Shown: in pieces, positions 1 to 10,100 of the stretch
How the letters are laid out: each line of letters starts with the position of its first letter
Position numbering within the stretch: the first letter of the stretch is position 1
Assembly (NCBI GenBank): GCA_016872055.1
Contig: VHBH01000001.1
Location: 293,260 to 357,259 of the forward strand
Direction: 5' to 3'
DNA: 64,000 nt
Source: Nitrososphaerota archaeon
GTDB lineage: Archaea; Thermoproteota; Nitrososphaeria; Nitrososphaerales; Nitrosopumilaceae
Notes under the pieces: generated by a model
The model's database searches: none
Seen by the model: only the letters and a program-made list of their open reading frames with translations
What the model was told of the DNA's origin: nothing
Position numbers and translations under genes: made by a program

Positions 1-162
1 ATTGTGATTAGTATAGAAGTCTGTAATTGCATTGATTACTTGGATTGGTTTTTGTGTTGTTGCCGCATTGTCTAGGTATACTAGGTTTTTTCCGTTTCTA
101 ACCTTTCTCTGTAGAATTGGAAAGTCTTTTCTTATTTGTTCAGTAGAAATTATAGTTTGCAT
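1..162 (-). CDS. sufS: Cysteine desulfurase SufS, N-terminal part (runs off window)
   Basis: The 54 codons present start with ATG at 162 and stay open to the window edge. The N-terminus reads IRKDFPIL, then [13 protein letters not shown], the substrate/PLP-pocket signature of SufS/CsdA-type class V aminotransferases. The enzyme takes sulfur from cysteine and passes it to the SufBD scaffold as persulfide. The gene lies 2 bp downstream of the Rieske gene stop, in one direction with sufB and sufD, so co-transcription is likely. Only the N-terminal arm is visible; the PLP lysine and active cysteine lie outside the window. Confidence 0.9.
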   Translation of the reverse strand, partial: MQTIISTEQIRKDFPILQRKVRNGKNLVYLDNAATTQKPIQVINAITDFYTNHN

Positions 163-164
163 GG

Positions 165-473
165 CTAAACCTCAACATAGATCTCGTTGTGATCTATTTT
201 AACATTGTAAATTTTCAGAGCAACTTCGGCAGGCGGATTTTGTGGTTGTCCATTCTCCAGATTAAAAACAGAAAGATGTAATGGGCATCGAACCCCATCA
301 TCTGACAAAAATCCAGTCGATAGGTCAGCCTCAGCGTGCGTGCATATTCTGTCTGTTGCATATATTTTGCCCCCTAGATTTGTGATTAGTAATTTTTTTT
401 CTTCAATGTCAACAGAACACATATCATTATTTTTTAGCTGGTCTTGTGCACATGCCTTTTCCCATTTTCCCAA
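165..473 (-). CDS. Rieske-type [2Fe-2S] ferredoxin inside the suf operon
   Basis: A 102-residue protein with the two Rieske cluster loops: C-T-H-A near residue 43 and C-P-L-H-L near residue 63, i.e. CxH and CxxH ligands. It has no membrane segment or signal peptide, so it resembles soluble NirD/biphenyl-dioxygenase-type ferredoxins rather than the bc1 subunit. It sits between sufD (6 bp away) and sufS (2 bp away), so a role as electron donor or client during Fe-S assembly is an inference from position. The family is secure, the partner is not known. Confidence 0.88.
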   Translation of the reverse strand: MGKWEKACAQDQLKNNDMCSVDIEEKKLLITNLGGKIYATDRICTHAEADLSTGFLSDDGVRCPLHLSVFNLENGQPQNPPAEVALKIYNVKIDHNEIYVEV

Positions 474-479
474 AGATGA

Positions 480-1880
480 TCACCTATACTTGTAGTGGGT
501 TTCTATTTGATCTGCTTCCTTGTATCTTACTTCTTCCACTTCTACTATGGCGCGAAGGTTTTCGTCTGATTTGAGAACCAGGTCGCGTCCTGCCCACTTT
601 GATTCAATAAGATATGCGATCCATGCACGGACTTGGTATGACATTGTTCTGGACATTGGCTCTAGAAATCCTTCTACGATGATTCTCTCTGCCTCTGCCT
701 TGTCTAGACATCTGCATCCCAAATAGAAAATCTGCTCTTCGTCTACCTGTGCTACTGATGCAGAGTGTGTCGCCTTAACATCGTTGGTCAGAATTTCTAA
801 TCCTGGAATTGCGTCAGACTTTGCGCCCTTATCTAGTAAAATAGAACGTCCCGACAGAAATGACCTTGATTGTGATGCGCCTTCCATAATTTTGATCATT
901 CCCTTGAATAATGATTTTGATTTGTTTCTGAGAACTGATCTTTGCACAACTTTCCCTTCGGTTGACTGCTTTTTGTGAATCAGGTTTGCAGACAGATCAA
1001 ATGATTGTTCATTGTCCCCAAAGACAATTTCTGCATCTTCTGCATATGCACCAACGCCGTCAAGGTAATAATTTGTCCTGTATCTAGACAGCATAGAGCC
1101 AAACAATCCCAGATACCAAGTTATTTTTGCATCTTGCGAGATGGTACAGTTTCTAGTGGAAAAATTGACGGCTGACTGGTCCATTGCCTGAAATGTAGTC
1201 ATTGCAAGCTGCGAGTTTGGCTGTGCGTCAACTGTAAGCAATTCCATGTATGCTTGCTGGCTTGTACCCTTTGGCGCATACAATTCTTGTACAATGTTTG
1301 CCTTACTAGACTGTTCTGCCACTATGATATTTTTTGATATTGTGGATGTACCGTCTGGAGATATGCTAGACACGATATGAATTGGCTTGTCCAAGATCAG
1401 GTTCTTTGGAATTTTGATAAATATTCCAGAATTGAATGCTGCATTGTTTAGTGCGGTATACTTGTCTTCCTTTGGATCGGACGATTCCAATGCTTTTTTG
1501 ACTAGATCTGGATTGTTTTGAATTGCTTCATAAATCGAGGATATCACGACTCCTTTTGCCTTGAGATCTTCTGGGAGATTAATTCTGAAAATATTAGTAC
1601 CAACTTGGATGATGTGAATTTCTTTTTCCAGCTCTGCCAGCCTTGGCTTAAGAGCATCAAAAATTGTATTTTGTGATTCTGTTACTAGCGATACCTCGGA
1701 TGGGTTCATTCTTTTTGCGTCTGTGTACTTGTTGTATAGTGGTGACACCTCTGGTGGCAGTGATTCGTAGATTGTAAACGAGTTTTTTCTGATTTGTTTT
1801 AGCCAGTCTGGCTCTTTTTTTGATGCTGAGATTTCATCCACATTGTTCGGATTGATTGTGGATAAAGCGAGTTTTTGCAT
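480..1880 (-). CDS. sufD: Fe-S cluster assembly scaffold protein SufD
   Basis: This 466-residue protein has the SufBD beta-helix core in its C-terminal two thirds. The segment GRSILLDKGAKSDAIPGLEI followed by ATHSASVAQVDEEQIFYL is the SufD version of the core: the SufB scaffold cysteine is replaced by serine and the His of the THS motif is kept. SufD forms a heterodimer with SufB and takes part in iron entry and cluster assembly. The gene follows sufB by 25 bp on the same strand. SufC, the ATPase partner, is not in this window. Confidence 0.93.
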   Translation of the reverse strand: MQKLALSTINPNNVDEISASKKEPDWLKQIRKNSFTIYESLPPEVSPLYNKYTDAKRMNPSEVSLVTESQNTIFDALKPRLAELEKEIHIIQVGTNIFRINLPEDLKAKGVVISSIYEAIQNNPDLVKKALESSDPKEDKYTALNNAAFNSGIFIKIPKNLILDKPIHIVSSISPDGTSTISKNIIVAEQSSKANIVQELYAPKGTSQQAYMELLTVDAQPNSQLAMTTFQAMDQSAVNFSTRNCTISQDAKITWYLGLFGSMLSRYRTNYYLDGVGAYAEDAEIVFGDNEQSFDLSANLIHKKQSTEGKVVQRSVLRNKSKSLFKGMIKIMEGASQSRSFLSGRSILLDKGAKSDAIPGLEILTNDVKATHSASVAQVDEEQIFYLGCRCLDKAEAERIIVEGFLEPMSRTMSYQVRAWIAYLIESKWAGRDLVLKSDENLRAIVEVEEVRYKEADQIETHYKYR

Positions 1881-1905
1881 GGTACAACAAAAAATGTGAT
1901 AGGCT

Positions 1906-3306
1906 TTATCCTACCGAGTCGTCCATTTCCAGTTTTATTAGTCGGTTTAGCTCTACTGCATATTCCATTGGGAGCTCTTTGGTAAATGGCTCCATGAATC
2001 CGTTTACAATTAGTGTCAGTGCTTCTTCTTCTGAAAAGCCTCTGGTCATTAGATAGAAGATTTGCTCATCGCCTATCTTGCCTACTGTTGCCTCATGAGT
2101 TACAGTTGCATCCTCTTGGTTGATTTCCATGTATGGGTAGGTGTCTGTTTTTGAAGTATCATCTAGGAGCAGTGCATCGCATCGAATTGAGGATTTTACG
2201 TTTGTAGCTCCTTTAGCTACTTGGAGTAACCCTCTGTATGTAGTTCTACCGTTTAGTCTGCTAACTGATTTTGATGTGATTCTAGATGTGGTTTCTGGTG
2301 CCAAGTGTACCATTTTTGCTCCTGTGTCTTGGTGCTGACCTTTTCCCGCAAATGCGATGGATAGTGTTTCGCCGTGTGCCTTTGGTTCTAGCAAGTAAAT
2401 TCCTGGATACTTCATTGTTATTTTGCTGCCAATGTTGCCGTCAATCCACTCTACTTTGGCTCCTTGGTACGCATATGCTCGTTTGGTGACAAGATTGTAC
2501 ACATCAGAGCTCCAGTTTTGGATTGTTGTGTATCTTAGTTTGGCGTCCTTGTGTGCAACCAATTCCACTACGGCAGAGTGCAATGATTCTGAGGAATATA
2601 CTGGTGCAGTACATCCTTCGATGTAGTGGATCTCGGATCCTTCGTCTGCAATGATTAGTGTTCTCTCGAACTGTCCAATATTTTCTGCGTTGATTCTAAA
2701 GTATGCTTGTAGCGGCATGTCGACTTTAACTCCTGGTGGAATGTAGATGAACGATCCTCCGCTCCACACTGCAGAGTTTAGTGCCGCAAACTTGTTGTCC
2801 TCTGGAGGAATTATTTTGCCGAAATATTTCTTGAAGATTTCTGGGTGCTCTTTTAGAGCAGTGTCGGTGTCTAGGAACAGTACACCCTGCTTTGCTAGGT
2901 CTTCACGTAGATTGTGATATACAACTTCAGATTCGTATTGTGCTCCTACGCCTGCCAGGAATTTCTTTTCTGCCTCTGGAATTCCTAATTTGTCGAATGT
3001 TCGCTTTACCTCTGGTGGGACATCATCCCAGTTTTTCTCTGTTTTTTCAGAGGCTTTGGCATAATAGTAAATATTTTGAAAGTCGATCATGCCCAAATCC
3101 GGACCCCAATTCGGCATTGGTTTTTTCATGAAAACTTCGTATGCTCGCAGTCTAAAATCGAGCATCCACTGTGGTTCATTCTTTAATTTTGAAATTTCTT
3201 GAACTACTTCTTTTGATAATCCTTTTTTTGATAAATGCACATACATCTCGGTGGACTCTTTAAAATCATATTTTGAATAATCCATGTTGAGATTTTCTTG
3301 CGCCAT
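1906..3306 (-). CDS. sufB: Fe-S cluster assembly scaffold protein SufB
   Basis: A 466-residue SufB protein. It keeps the residues expected of the assembly site: C376 in [10 protein letters not shown] and E405 in [18 protein letters not shown], which match the sulfur-accepting Cys and cluster Glu of bacterial SufB. The N-terminus ([20 protein letters not shown]) is the usual SufB entry helix. It is the first gene of the suf group here. Its ATG is 26 bp from the centre of a TATA box, so the mRNA is probably leaderless. SufB and SufD are ancient paralogues, here of equal length. Confidence 0.95.
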   Translation of the reverse strand: MAQENLNMDYSKYDFKESTEMYVHLSKKGLSKEVVQEISKLKNEPQWMLDFRLRAYEVFMKKPMPNWGPDLGMIDFQNIYYYAKASEKTEKNWDDVPPEVKRTFDKLGIPEAEKKFLAGVGAQYESEVVYHNLREDLAKQGVLFLDTDTALKEHPEIFKKYFGKIIPPEDNKFAALNSAVWSGGSFIYIPPGVKVDMPLQAYFRINAENIGQFERTLIIADEGSEIHYIEGCTAPVYSSESLHSAVVELVAHKDAKLRYTTIQNWSSDVYNLVTKRAYAYQGAKVEWIDGNIGSKITMKYPGIYLLEPKAHGETLSIAFAGKGQHQDTGAKMVHLAPETTSRITSKSVSRLNGRTTYRGLLQVAKGATNVKSSIRCDALLLDDTSKTDTYPYMEINQEDATVTHEATVGKIGDEQIFYLMTRGFSEEEALTLIVNGFMEPFTKELPMEYAVELNRLIKLEMDDSVG

Positions 3307-3328
3307 GAAACACAGAACTTCGTTTTGT

Positions 3329-3336
3329 TATAAATA
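3329..3336 (-). promoter_or_regulatory. TATA box of the suf operon
   Basis: On the minus strand the bases read TATTTATA, centred about 26 bp before the sufB ATG. This is the spacing of archaeal TATA boxes to the start site of leaderless mRNAs. Confidence 0.55.
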
Positions 3337-3388
3337 GATTCTACACTGATTACTAGTTGTGGGTCGGAGTAGGGAAAGCTAATGTAGC

Positions 3389-4186
3389 TCAAGCTAATGA
3401 AAAAATATTTTTCATTGCTTCAAAAGCTCCCGGAACAGTATGAACGTCTGCAATTTTTGGTTCGACGTTGAATTTTTTTAATTCCTCTGCGGTGAATGGT
3501 CCGATTGCAACAATCTGTGTTTTTTCTAATTTTTTTAGCATCTCTTTATTTTCAAAATCAGACATTATGTCAAAGAATCCTCGAACAGAGGATGCGGATG
3601 TGAAAACAATTCCGTCAATTTTGTTTTGTGAAAATAATTCCTTGAAGTTTTTCCATTGGGTATGATCAGAGAATGATTGTACATCATACAGGTAGTTTTC
3701 CTTTACTATCAATCCTATTTTTTCCAGAAGCTTTGCCAAAAATTCTGTAGATGCGCTACTTCTTGGCACGATTACCTTTTTTCCTTCCGCATTTAGCTTG
3801 GTGAACTGCTCGCCTACACCAACGGAAGAGAACTTGTTTGGAACAAACGACACCCGAATTCCCTCGCCTTCCAGTGCCTGTTTTGTCTTTGGGCCTACCG
3901 CCATTACCATGGTGTTTGCTATAGCAAGTTGTAGTTGCTGGTGTTTTCCTGTACTTTTTGCCACATCAAATAGCAGTTTAACTGCCTTTGAGCTCATAAA
4001 AACGGAATAGTCTGGCTGGAATTCTTGTACGTCCTGCAAAAAGTCATCTACTATTTTATCTCCCTTTGGCATTAGTTCTATTGTCGGTATGGGTAATGGG
4101 ATTGCGTTGTCTTTTGATGCTAGGTCAATGAATTCCTGAGCATCGTCCTTTGAGCGAGTTATGGCTATTATTTTTCCTGAAATCAT
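3389..4186 (-). CDS. hemD: Uroporphyrinogen-III synthase HemD
   Basis: HemD closes and inverts ring D of hydroxymethylbilane to give uroporphyrinogen III. The protein (265 residues from ATG 4186) starts GKIIAITRSKDDAQEFIDL and contains FMSSKAVKLLF, VGPKTKQAL and GIVFTSASSVRGF, the loosely conserved landmarks of the two-lobed HemD fold. The family is weakly conserved, and context supports the call: it follows SUMT with an ATGA start/stop overlap. GTG at 4195 is an alternative start, but GTGGAG before ATG 4186 could act as a ribosome binding site. It is the last gene of the operon. Confidence 0.88.
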   Translation of the reverse strand: MISGKIIAITRSKDDAQEFIDLASKDNAIPLPIPTIELMPKGDKIVDDFLQDVQEFQPDYSVFMSSKAVKLLFDVAKSTGKHQQLQLAIANTMVMAVGPKTKQALEGEGIRVSFVPNKFSSVGVGEQFTKLNAEGKKVIVPRSSASTEFLAKLLEKIGLIVKENYLYDVQSFSDHTQWKNFKELFSQNKIDGIVFTSASSVRGFFDIMSDFENKEMLKKLEKTQIVAIGPFTAEELKKFNVEPKIADVHTVPGAFEAMKNIFSLA

Positions 4187-4926
4187 TTTCTCCACGCTAT
4201 TGTTTTGTGTAGTTTGACTACGTTTCCTATTATTATAACTGACGGAGGTGTGAATTTATTGTCCTTGATTTTTTGCGCAATGTTAGATAAATTTCCGATT
4301 AGGATTTTCTGGTATTCGGTTGTTCCCTTGTATATCACTGCAACAGGTGTTGTCTTTGCCATGCCACCGGCAACCAATTGTTCTGATATTGATCCAATTC
4401 TGGAGAGCCCCATCATTATCACTATTGTCTCAACTGATTTTGCAAGCTTTTTCCAATGCACTGGAGATTTTGTTTTTCCTGGGTCTTCGTGGCCTGTCAC
4501 AAAAACTACAGATGAGGAGTATTTCCTATGAGTCAGTGGTATGCCAGAGTATATGGCAGAACCAATGCCAGATGTTATGCCAGGGATGATTTCGAATTTT
4601 ATTTTGTATTTTTTTAGATATTCTGCTTCTTCACCACCACGGCCAAAGATGAATGGGTCGCCTCCCTTTAGTCGAACGACGTTTTTATTTGACTTTGCAA
4701 ACTTTACCATCTGCAAATTGGTATCGTCTTGGTGCTTGTAGTCATCGCCGACCTCTCTGCCAACATATAGCTTGGTTGTCTTTTTTGGAATCATTGCGAT
4801 TATTTTCTTTGATACCAGTCTGTCATAGAGTACTACGTCTGCAGATTTGATAAGATCAGTCGCACGTAGTGTGAGTAATTTGTGGTCTCCAGGACCTGCC
4901 CCAACTAAATATACTGTTCCGCTCAT
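4183..4926 (-). CDS. cobA: Uroporphyrinogen-III C-methyltransferase (SUMT)
   Basis: SUMT uses two SAM to methylate uroporphyrinogen III to precorrin-2, the branch point to sirohaem, cobalamin and (in archaea) haem. Family motifs are plain: VYLVGAGPGD at the N-terminus, VVLYDRLV, VRLKGGDPFIFGRGGEE, and GITSGIGSAIYSGIPLTHR. Length is 247 residues from ATG 4926, normal for a stand-alone SUMT without CysG dehydrogenase/chelatase parts. It overlaps hemC upstream and hemD downstream by ATGA junctions, which implies coupled translation. Confidence 0.94.
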   Translation of the reverse strand: MSGTVYLVGAGPGDHKLLTLRATDLIKSADVVLYDRLVSKKIIAMIPKKTTKLYVGREVGDDYKHQDDTNLQMVKFAKSNKNVVRLKGGDPFIFGRGGEEAEYLKKYKIKFEIIPGITSGIGSAIYSGIPLTHRKYSSSVVFVTGHEDPGKTKSPVHWKKLAKSVETIVIMMGLSRIGSISEQLVAGGMAKTTPVAVIYKGTTEYQKILIGNLSNIAQKIKDNKFTPPSVIIIGNVVKLHKTIAWRK

Positions 4927-5855
4927 TTGTTCCACTCGTCCAGCTTCGCTCTCCAGTCCTTGGCAAGATCATTTACACCTTTTCGTTGCAATTCTTCTGC
5001 TGCCTCTTTTCCTATTTTATATGGATTTGACTTGTTTCCAGATTTTGTCACGACGAGTGCTTGCTTGCCATCAATTGAATATGCGATTACTGTGAGATCT
5101 AGTGTTTCTCCATTGATTTGAGCAAATGCACCAACTGGGAATCTGCACCCAGAGTCTACAAATTCTGATAATACTCTCTCCGATTCCACTGCTATTCTGG
5201 AATTATTGTCTTGGATTTTTTGCAGCATAGATATTGTTTGATTATCATTTTTTCGACAAACAATTCCCAATGCACCTTGGCCTGGCGATGGTGGAAAGTC
5301 ATCTAATGGTAGTGGTGTATGCTTAACATTTACTCCAAGCCTGTTGATTCCTGCCTGTGCCAATACAATACCATCAAAAGTACCATCTTGGACTTTATTT
5401 ATTCGAGTTTCAACGTTTCCGCGAATTGTCTTTACCTGGAGATCCGGCCTTTTTCTGAAAACTTGTACGGCGCGTCTCAGACTGCTTGTACCAATTAGTG
5501 CACCTTCCTTGATGGTATCTAATGTGTCACCATTTTTTGAAATAAAAATGTCGTTGAACGACTCTCTTGGAGGAACACATCCAAGGATTAGATCATCTGG
5601 AAGAATTGAGGGTACGTCCTTGAGGCTGTGCACTGCAAAGTCAACTTGTTTTTCTGCAACTGCCTTGTCAATTTCTTTTTCAAAGATTCCCTTTTGGTTT
5701 ATAGTGAATAACGGTCTTGCGTCGGTGTCGCCCTTGGTCGTTATTGTTTTGATTTCATAGTCTGAATCTGGATTTTCCTTTTTTAATTCTGATACGACCC
5801 AGTTTGTCTGTGATACTGAGAGCTTGCTTCCCCTTGTCCCAATCAGATATTTCAT
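4923..5855 (-). CDS. hemC: Porphobilinogen deaminase (hydroxymethylbilane synthase) HemC
   Basis: HemC polymerises four porphobilinogens to hydroxymethylbilane. The 310-residue protein shows IGTRGSKLSVSQTNWV at the start, catalytic Asp80 in HSLKD, the substrate arginines in GTSSLRRA and TIRGNVETR, and Cys237 in DSGCRFPVGA, which binds the dipyrromethane cofactor. The start overlaps the hemL stop (ATGA). All key residues are present, so it should be active. Confidence 0.96.
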   Translation of the reverse strand: MKYLIGTRGSKLSVSQTNWVVSELKKENPDSDYEIKTITTKGDTDARPLFTINQKGIFEKEIDKAVAEKQVDFAVHSLKDVPSILPDDLILGCVPPRESFNDIFISKNGDTLDTIKEGALIGTSSLRRAVQVFRKRPDLQVKTIRGNVETRINKVQDGTFDGIVLAQAGINRLGVNVKHTPLPLDDFPPSPGQGALGIVCRKNDNQTISMLQKIQDNNSRIAVESERVLSEFVDSGCRFPVGAFAQINGETLDLTVIAYSIDGKQALVVTKSGNKSNPYKIGKEAAEELQRKGVNDLAKDWRAKLDEWNK

Positions 5856-7123
5856 TGCCTGACCTGCCTTAATGCGTAATCGTATGCGTGTATTGTCTTG
5901 TCCAAGTCAGATTCGGTGTGGGCATATGACAAAAATCCTGTCTCAAACTGAGATGGTGCAATAAAAATCCCCTCCTTTAACAAACTATGAAATAGTTTGT
6001 AGAATTTTTTACCATCTGCTCTTTTTGATGATGCATAGTCTGTGACCGGCTTGTCCGTAAAAAAGATCTGAAACATTGAGTCGATTGCATTTACTTGATG
6101 TTGTATTCCATATTTTATAGCTGATTCGTGAATGGATTTTGTCAAAGTTAGGCATTGTTTTGCCAGCTTGGGGTAGATTTTATTTTTTAATGCAGACATT
6201 GTGCGTATTGATGCTATACCGGCAGAAACGGAAATTGGATTGCCTGCAAATGTGCTTGCCTCGTAAACTTTACCTCCTGGTGCTAGCTGGTCCATTATCT
6301 CTTTTTTTCCGCCAACTGCAGAGATTACAAATCCATTTGAGAGAGATTTTCCAAGTGTTGTGACATCAGGTTTGATTCCAAATTGCTCCTGCGCACCCCC
6401 CAGACCCATCCTAAATCCGGTTATGATCTCATCGAATATCAGAGGAATGCCAGCTTGCTTTGTCATTTTTCTCATGTCTCGGAGAAAATTCTTTTCAGGA
6501 AGAATAATGCCCATGTTGCAAAGGATCGGCTCTACTATCACACCGGCAATGTCTTTGTTCTTTGAGATTATTTTGTCTAATTGTTCTGAATTGTTGTATT
6601 GAACCACTATGGTGTTTTTTGTAAAATCGTCAGGTATGCCATCAGATACTGAGGTTCCTGCTAGTCCAGAGCCAGCTCGCACCAGCATTGATTCATGTGC
6701 TCCATGGTAGCAGCCTTCAAATTTTATTATCTTTTTTTTCTTTGTAAAGCCTCTTGCCAGTCTAATTGCTGTCATGGTGGCCTCAGATCCAGTGTTTACC
6801 AAACGCACCTTTTGCATTGAAGGATATGCTTTGTTGATCAGGGTTGCAAGTTCTACTTCAAGTGCTGTAGGTGCTCCATATAGTGTTCCTGTATTTAGCT
6901 GTTTTTGTACAGCAGAAATCACTTGTGGATGTCTGTGTCCCAAAATCATTGCGCCGTAACCTGTGCAATAATCGACATATTCGTTTCCGTCTTCATCCCA
7001 AATCAGGCTACCCTGGGCCTTTTTGACAAAAAACGGATATGGCTCAAAATATCGTACAGGACTGCTAACACCGGACGGGATTATTTTTTTTGCAGAATCA
7101 AATAGTTTTTTTGATTTAGGCAA
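5852..7123 (-). CDS. hemL: Glutamate-1-semialdehyde 2,1-aminomutase HemL
   Basis: A PLP enzyme that makes 5-aminolevulinate from glutamate-1-semialdehyde in the C5 route. The 423-residue protein has PSGVSSPVRYF and TGYGAMILGHRHP at the N-terminus, NTGSEATMTAIRLAR, the cofactor Asp231 in FDEIITGFR, and the PLP lysine K259 in TTLGKSLSNGF. The start is TTG at 7123; no in-frame ATG precedes it. It heads the hemL-hemC-SUMT-hemD operon. HemA and HemB are not in the window. Confidence 0.95.
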   Translation of the reverse strand: MPKSKKLFDSAKKIIPSGVSSPVRYFEPYPFFVKKAQGSLIWDEDGNEYVDYCTGYGAMILGHRHPQVISAVQKQLNTGTLYGAPTALEVELATLINKAYPSMQKVRLVNTGSEATMTAIRLARGFTKKKKIIKFEGCYHGAHESMLVRAGSGLAGTSVSDGIPDDFTKNTIVVQYNNSEQLDKIISKNKDIAGVIVEPILCNMGIILPEKNFLRDMRKMTKQAGIPLIFDEIITGFRMGLGGAQEQFGIKPDVTTLGKSLSNGFVISAVGGKKEIMDQLAPGGKVYEASTFAGNPISVSAGIASIRTMSALKNKIYPKLAKQCLTLTKSIHESAIKYGIQHQVNAIDSMFQIFFTDKPVTDYASSKRADGKKFYKLFHSLLKEGIFIAPSQFETGFLSYAHTESDLDKTIHAYDYALRQVRQ

Positions 7124-7162
7124 CGAATTATAGTGGAATTTTTGTTATTATTAATTCTAGAC

Positions 7163-10100
7163 TTATTCACATTTTATGAGAATGTCATCGTCATTTTCCG
7201 ATACTATACAAGAGTCTGAATCATCACCGCCATCAATTATATCAACACCAGTCAATCCAATTAGGAAATCCTCGCCAGACTGTCCCTTGAGTATATCTGC
7301 GCCGTCTCCGCCATTGATGTAGTCGTTTCCTTCGTTTCCATATATGATGTCATCACCGTCACCTGCCAAAATACAGTCGTTTCCTTTACCTGCAGTTATG
7401 ATATCGTCTCCTCCAAGGCTGATTATTAGGTCAGCTCGATTTGTCCCTACTAGAATATCGTCGTCTTCTGTACCGATTATGACATTGTATGACGATTCTG
7501 GTTTGCCGCATGCTTCCACATTTACTGTCTGGGTTTTGCTCATCGAGTTGCCGAACATGTCCTGTACTGTCCAAGTTACTATTGTCTGTCCAAGTGGAAA
7601 TGTTTCTGGGGCATCGTTAGTTATGTTTGGCGTATCATCCGTAAGATCAGTCGCGGTTGCAACACCCACGGATACTGGTGTCTTGAGCGATGTTGCATCA
7701 ATCACTATATTATCAGGAATGGCCAGTGTTGGTGTTGAAGTATCTACCACAGTTACCTTTTGTGTTATGGTGGATGTATTTCCTGCCTCGTCTGTTGCAG
7801 TCCAGGTTACAATGGTATCGCCTAGCGCAAATACAGACGGTGCATCGTTTTCGATGTGAACGTCGCTTACTGTGTCTTGTGCAATTGGTAATGATAATGA
7901 AATTATGTTTTGCGTTGCAGATGTAGCCTCTACTATCAAGCCTTCAGGTTGTGTTATTTTTGGTGTAGTAGTGTCTACTAGAGTGATTTTCTGGGTTGCA
8001 GACGCTATGTTTCCTGACAGGTCAGTTGTAGTCCAGGTTACAATGGTCTCGCCCAATTGGAACACAGATGGTGCATCGTTTGTTATTGTGGATATTTCCA
8101 CTAGATCTGCTGCATCTGCTTCTCCAAGAGATACAGTGTTTTCTCTAAATGATGTTGCCTCCACGGTAACGTCTTCTGGTGGCGTAATTATTGGCGATGT
8201 CGTATCTTGTATGGTGATTCGTTGTGTTGCAGTGGCTGAGTTGCCCGCCTCGTCTGTTGCAGTCCAGGTAACTGTTGTTTCTCCCAGCGGGAATTGTAAT
8301 GGAGCGTCATTGGTCAATGATGTAATATCCAAAATATCAAAGACAGTTGGTACTACTAGGGTCACAGAATTGCCATCCTTGCTTGTCGCTTCTACGGTAT
8401 TATCTGACATTTTAGAAAACTTTGGTGGAACAGTATCAACTATGGTAATCTTTTGAGATACCGACTCTGAGTTGCCCGTGCTGTCCTTGGCAGTCCAGGT
8501 TACAATTGTATCCCCTACTGGGAAGAATTCAGGTGCATTGTTAGTAATGGATTCAATTCCGACGTTATCCGATACTGATGGCGTCTCTAGGGTTACTCTG
8601 TTTTCCAGTTTCGATGTTGCCTCTTGGGTGATATCAGACGGTGCAGAAATTGTCGGTTTTGTGGTGTCTTCTATTGTTATTTTTTGAGTGGCAGTGCTTG
8701 TGTTTCCAGCAGAGTCGGTTGCAGTCCAGGTTACAATGGTCTCGCCCAATTGGAATGACTCTGGTGCATCGTTTTCAACTGATACCAGTGCAACTTTATC
8801 TTCTGCTTTTGCTTCTCCCAATTCTACAACATTATCAGATGACGAGGTTGCCTCTTGGGTGATATCTGCTGGCGATGTGATAATTGGATTTGTATTATCA
8901 GATATTGTGATTTTTTGAGTGGCGGTAGCCGAGTTGCCCGATGAATCGCTTACTACCCAGGTGACTAGGGTTTCACCCAGTGAGAATGATTTTGGTGCAT
9001 CGTTTGATATCGTAACCTCACTTACCGTGTCAGATGCTATTGGTTCGCCAAGAGATACCGCATTATCAGTCGGCGATGTTGCCTCAAAGGATACATCTGA
9101 TGGTATTGTGATAATTGGCGATGTCGTGTCTTGTACAGTTATAGTCTGACTTACAGTAGCCGAGTTTCCAGCCTCATCTGTTGCAGTCCAGGTGACAGTG
9201 GTTACTCCTAGCATGAAATAATCTGGTGCATCGTTAGTTACTGATACCACCTCAACTAGATCATTTGTCTTGATATTTCCAAAGTCAACTGCGTTCTTGT
9301 TCTCGTTTGTTGCTTCTACCGTGATATCAAATACGCGGATTTCTGGTTTGGTGGTGTCCACAATACCTACTTTTTGCTCCACAGTAGATATCAGACCGGA
9401 TGAATCTGTTGCAGTCCAGGTTACAATTGTATCCCCTACTGGGAAGAATTCAGGTGCATTGTTAGTAATGGATTCAATTCCGACGTTATCCGATACTGAT
9501 GGCGTCTCTAGGGTTACTCTGTTTTCCAGTTTCGATGTTGCCTCTTGGGTGATATCAGACGGTGCAGAAATTGTCGGTTTTGTGGTGTCTTCTATTGTTA
9601 TTTTTTGAGTGGCAGTGCTTGTGTTTCCAGCAGAGTCGGTTGCAGTCCAGGTTACAATGGTCTCGCCCAATTGGAATGACTCTGGTGCATCGCTAGTTAT
9701 GTTAACTTCGCTTATTGTATCAGATGCAGTTGGTAATTGAAATGATACCACATTATCTGAAGCAGATGTTGCCTCTTGGGTGATATCAGACGGTGCCATA
9801 ATGCTTGGTGCGGTGGTATCGATAATGGTGACTTTTTGATTTGCAGTCGAGATATTTCCTGATGAATCTGTTGCAGTCCAGGTTACAATGGTCTCGCCCA
9901 ATTGGAATGACTCCGGTGCATCGCTAGTAACGGATTCGACCTTGATTACATCGCTTACTTTGGCATCCCCAATCGATACTTGTGTTCCCTCCTTTCCTGT
10001 TGCCTCTTGTATTACATCAGCTGGAACATAGATTACTGGCGCTGTTGTGTCTACTACAGAGACTAGTTGTGTGGAGGTTTTTGTGTTGCCCGAAGTATCA

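Noticed and set aside
8490..8771. Mobile element or transposon as cause of the 282-bp duplicate
   Set aside because: It has no terminal inverted repeats or target duplication and lies wholly in frame inside a repeat array, so unequal recombination explains it better.
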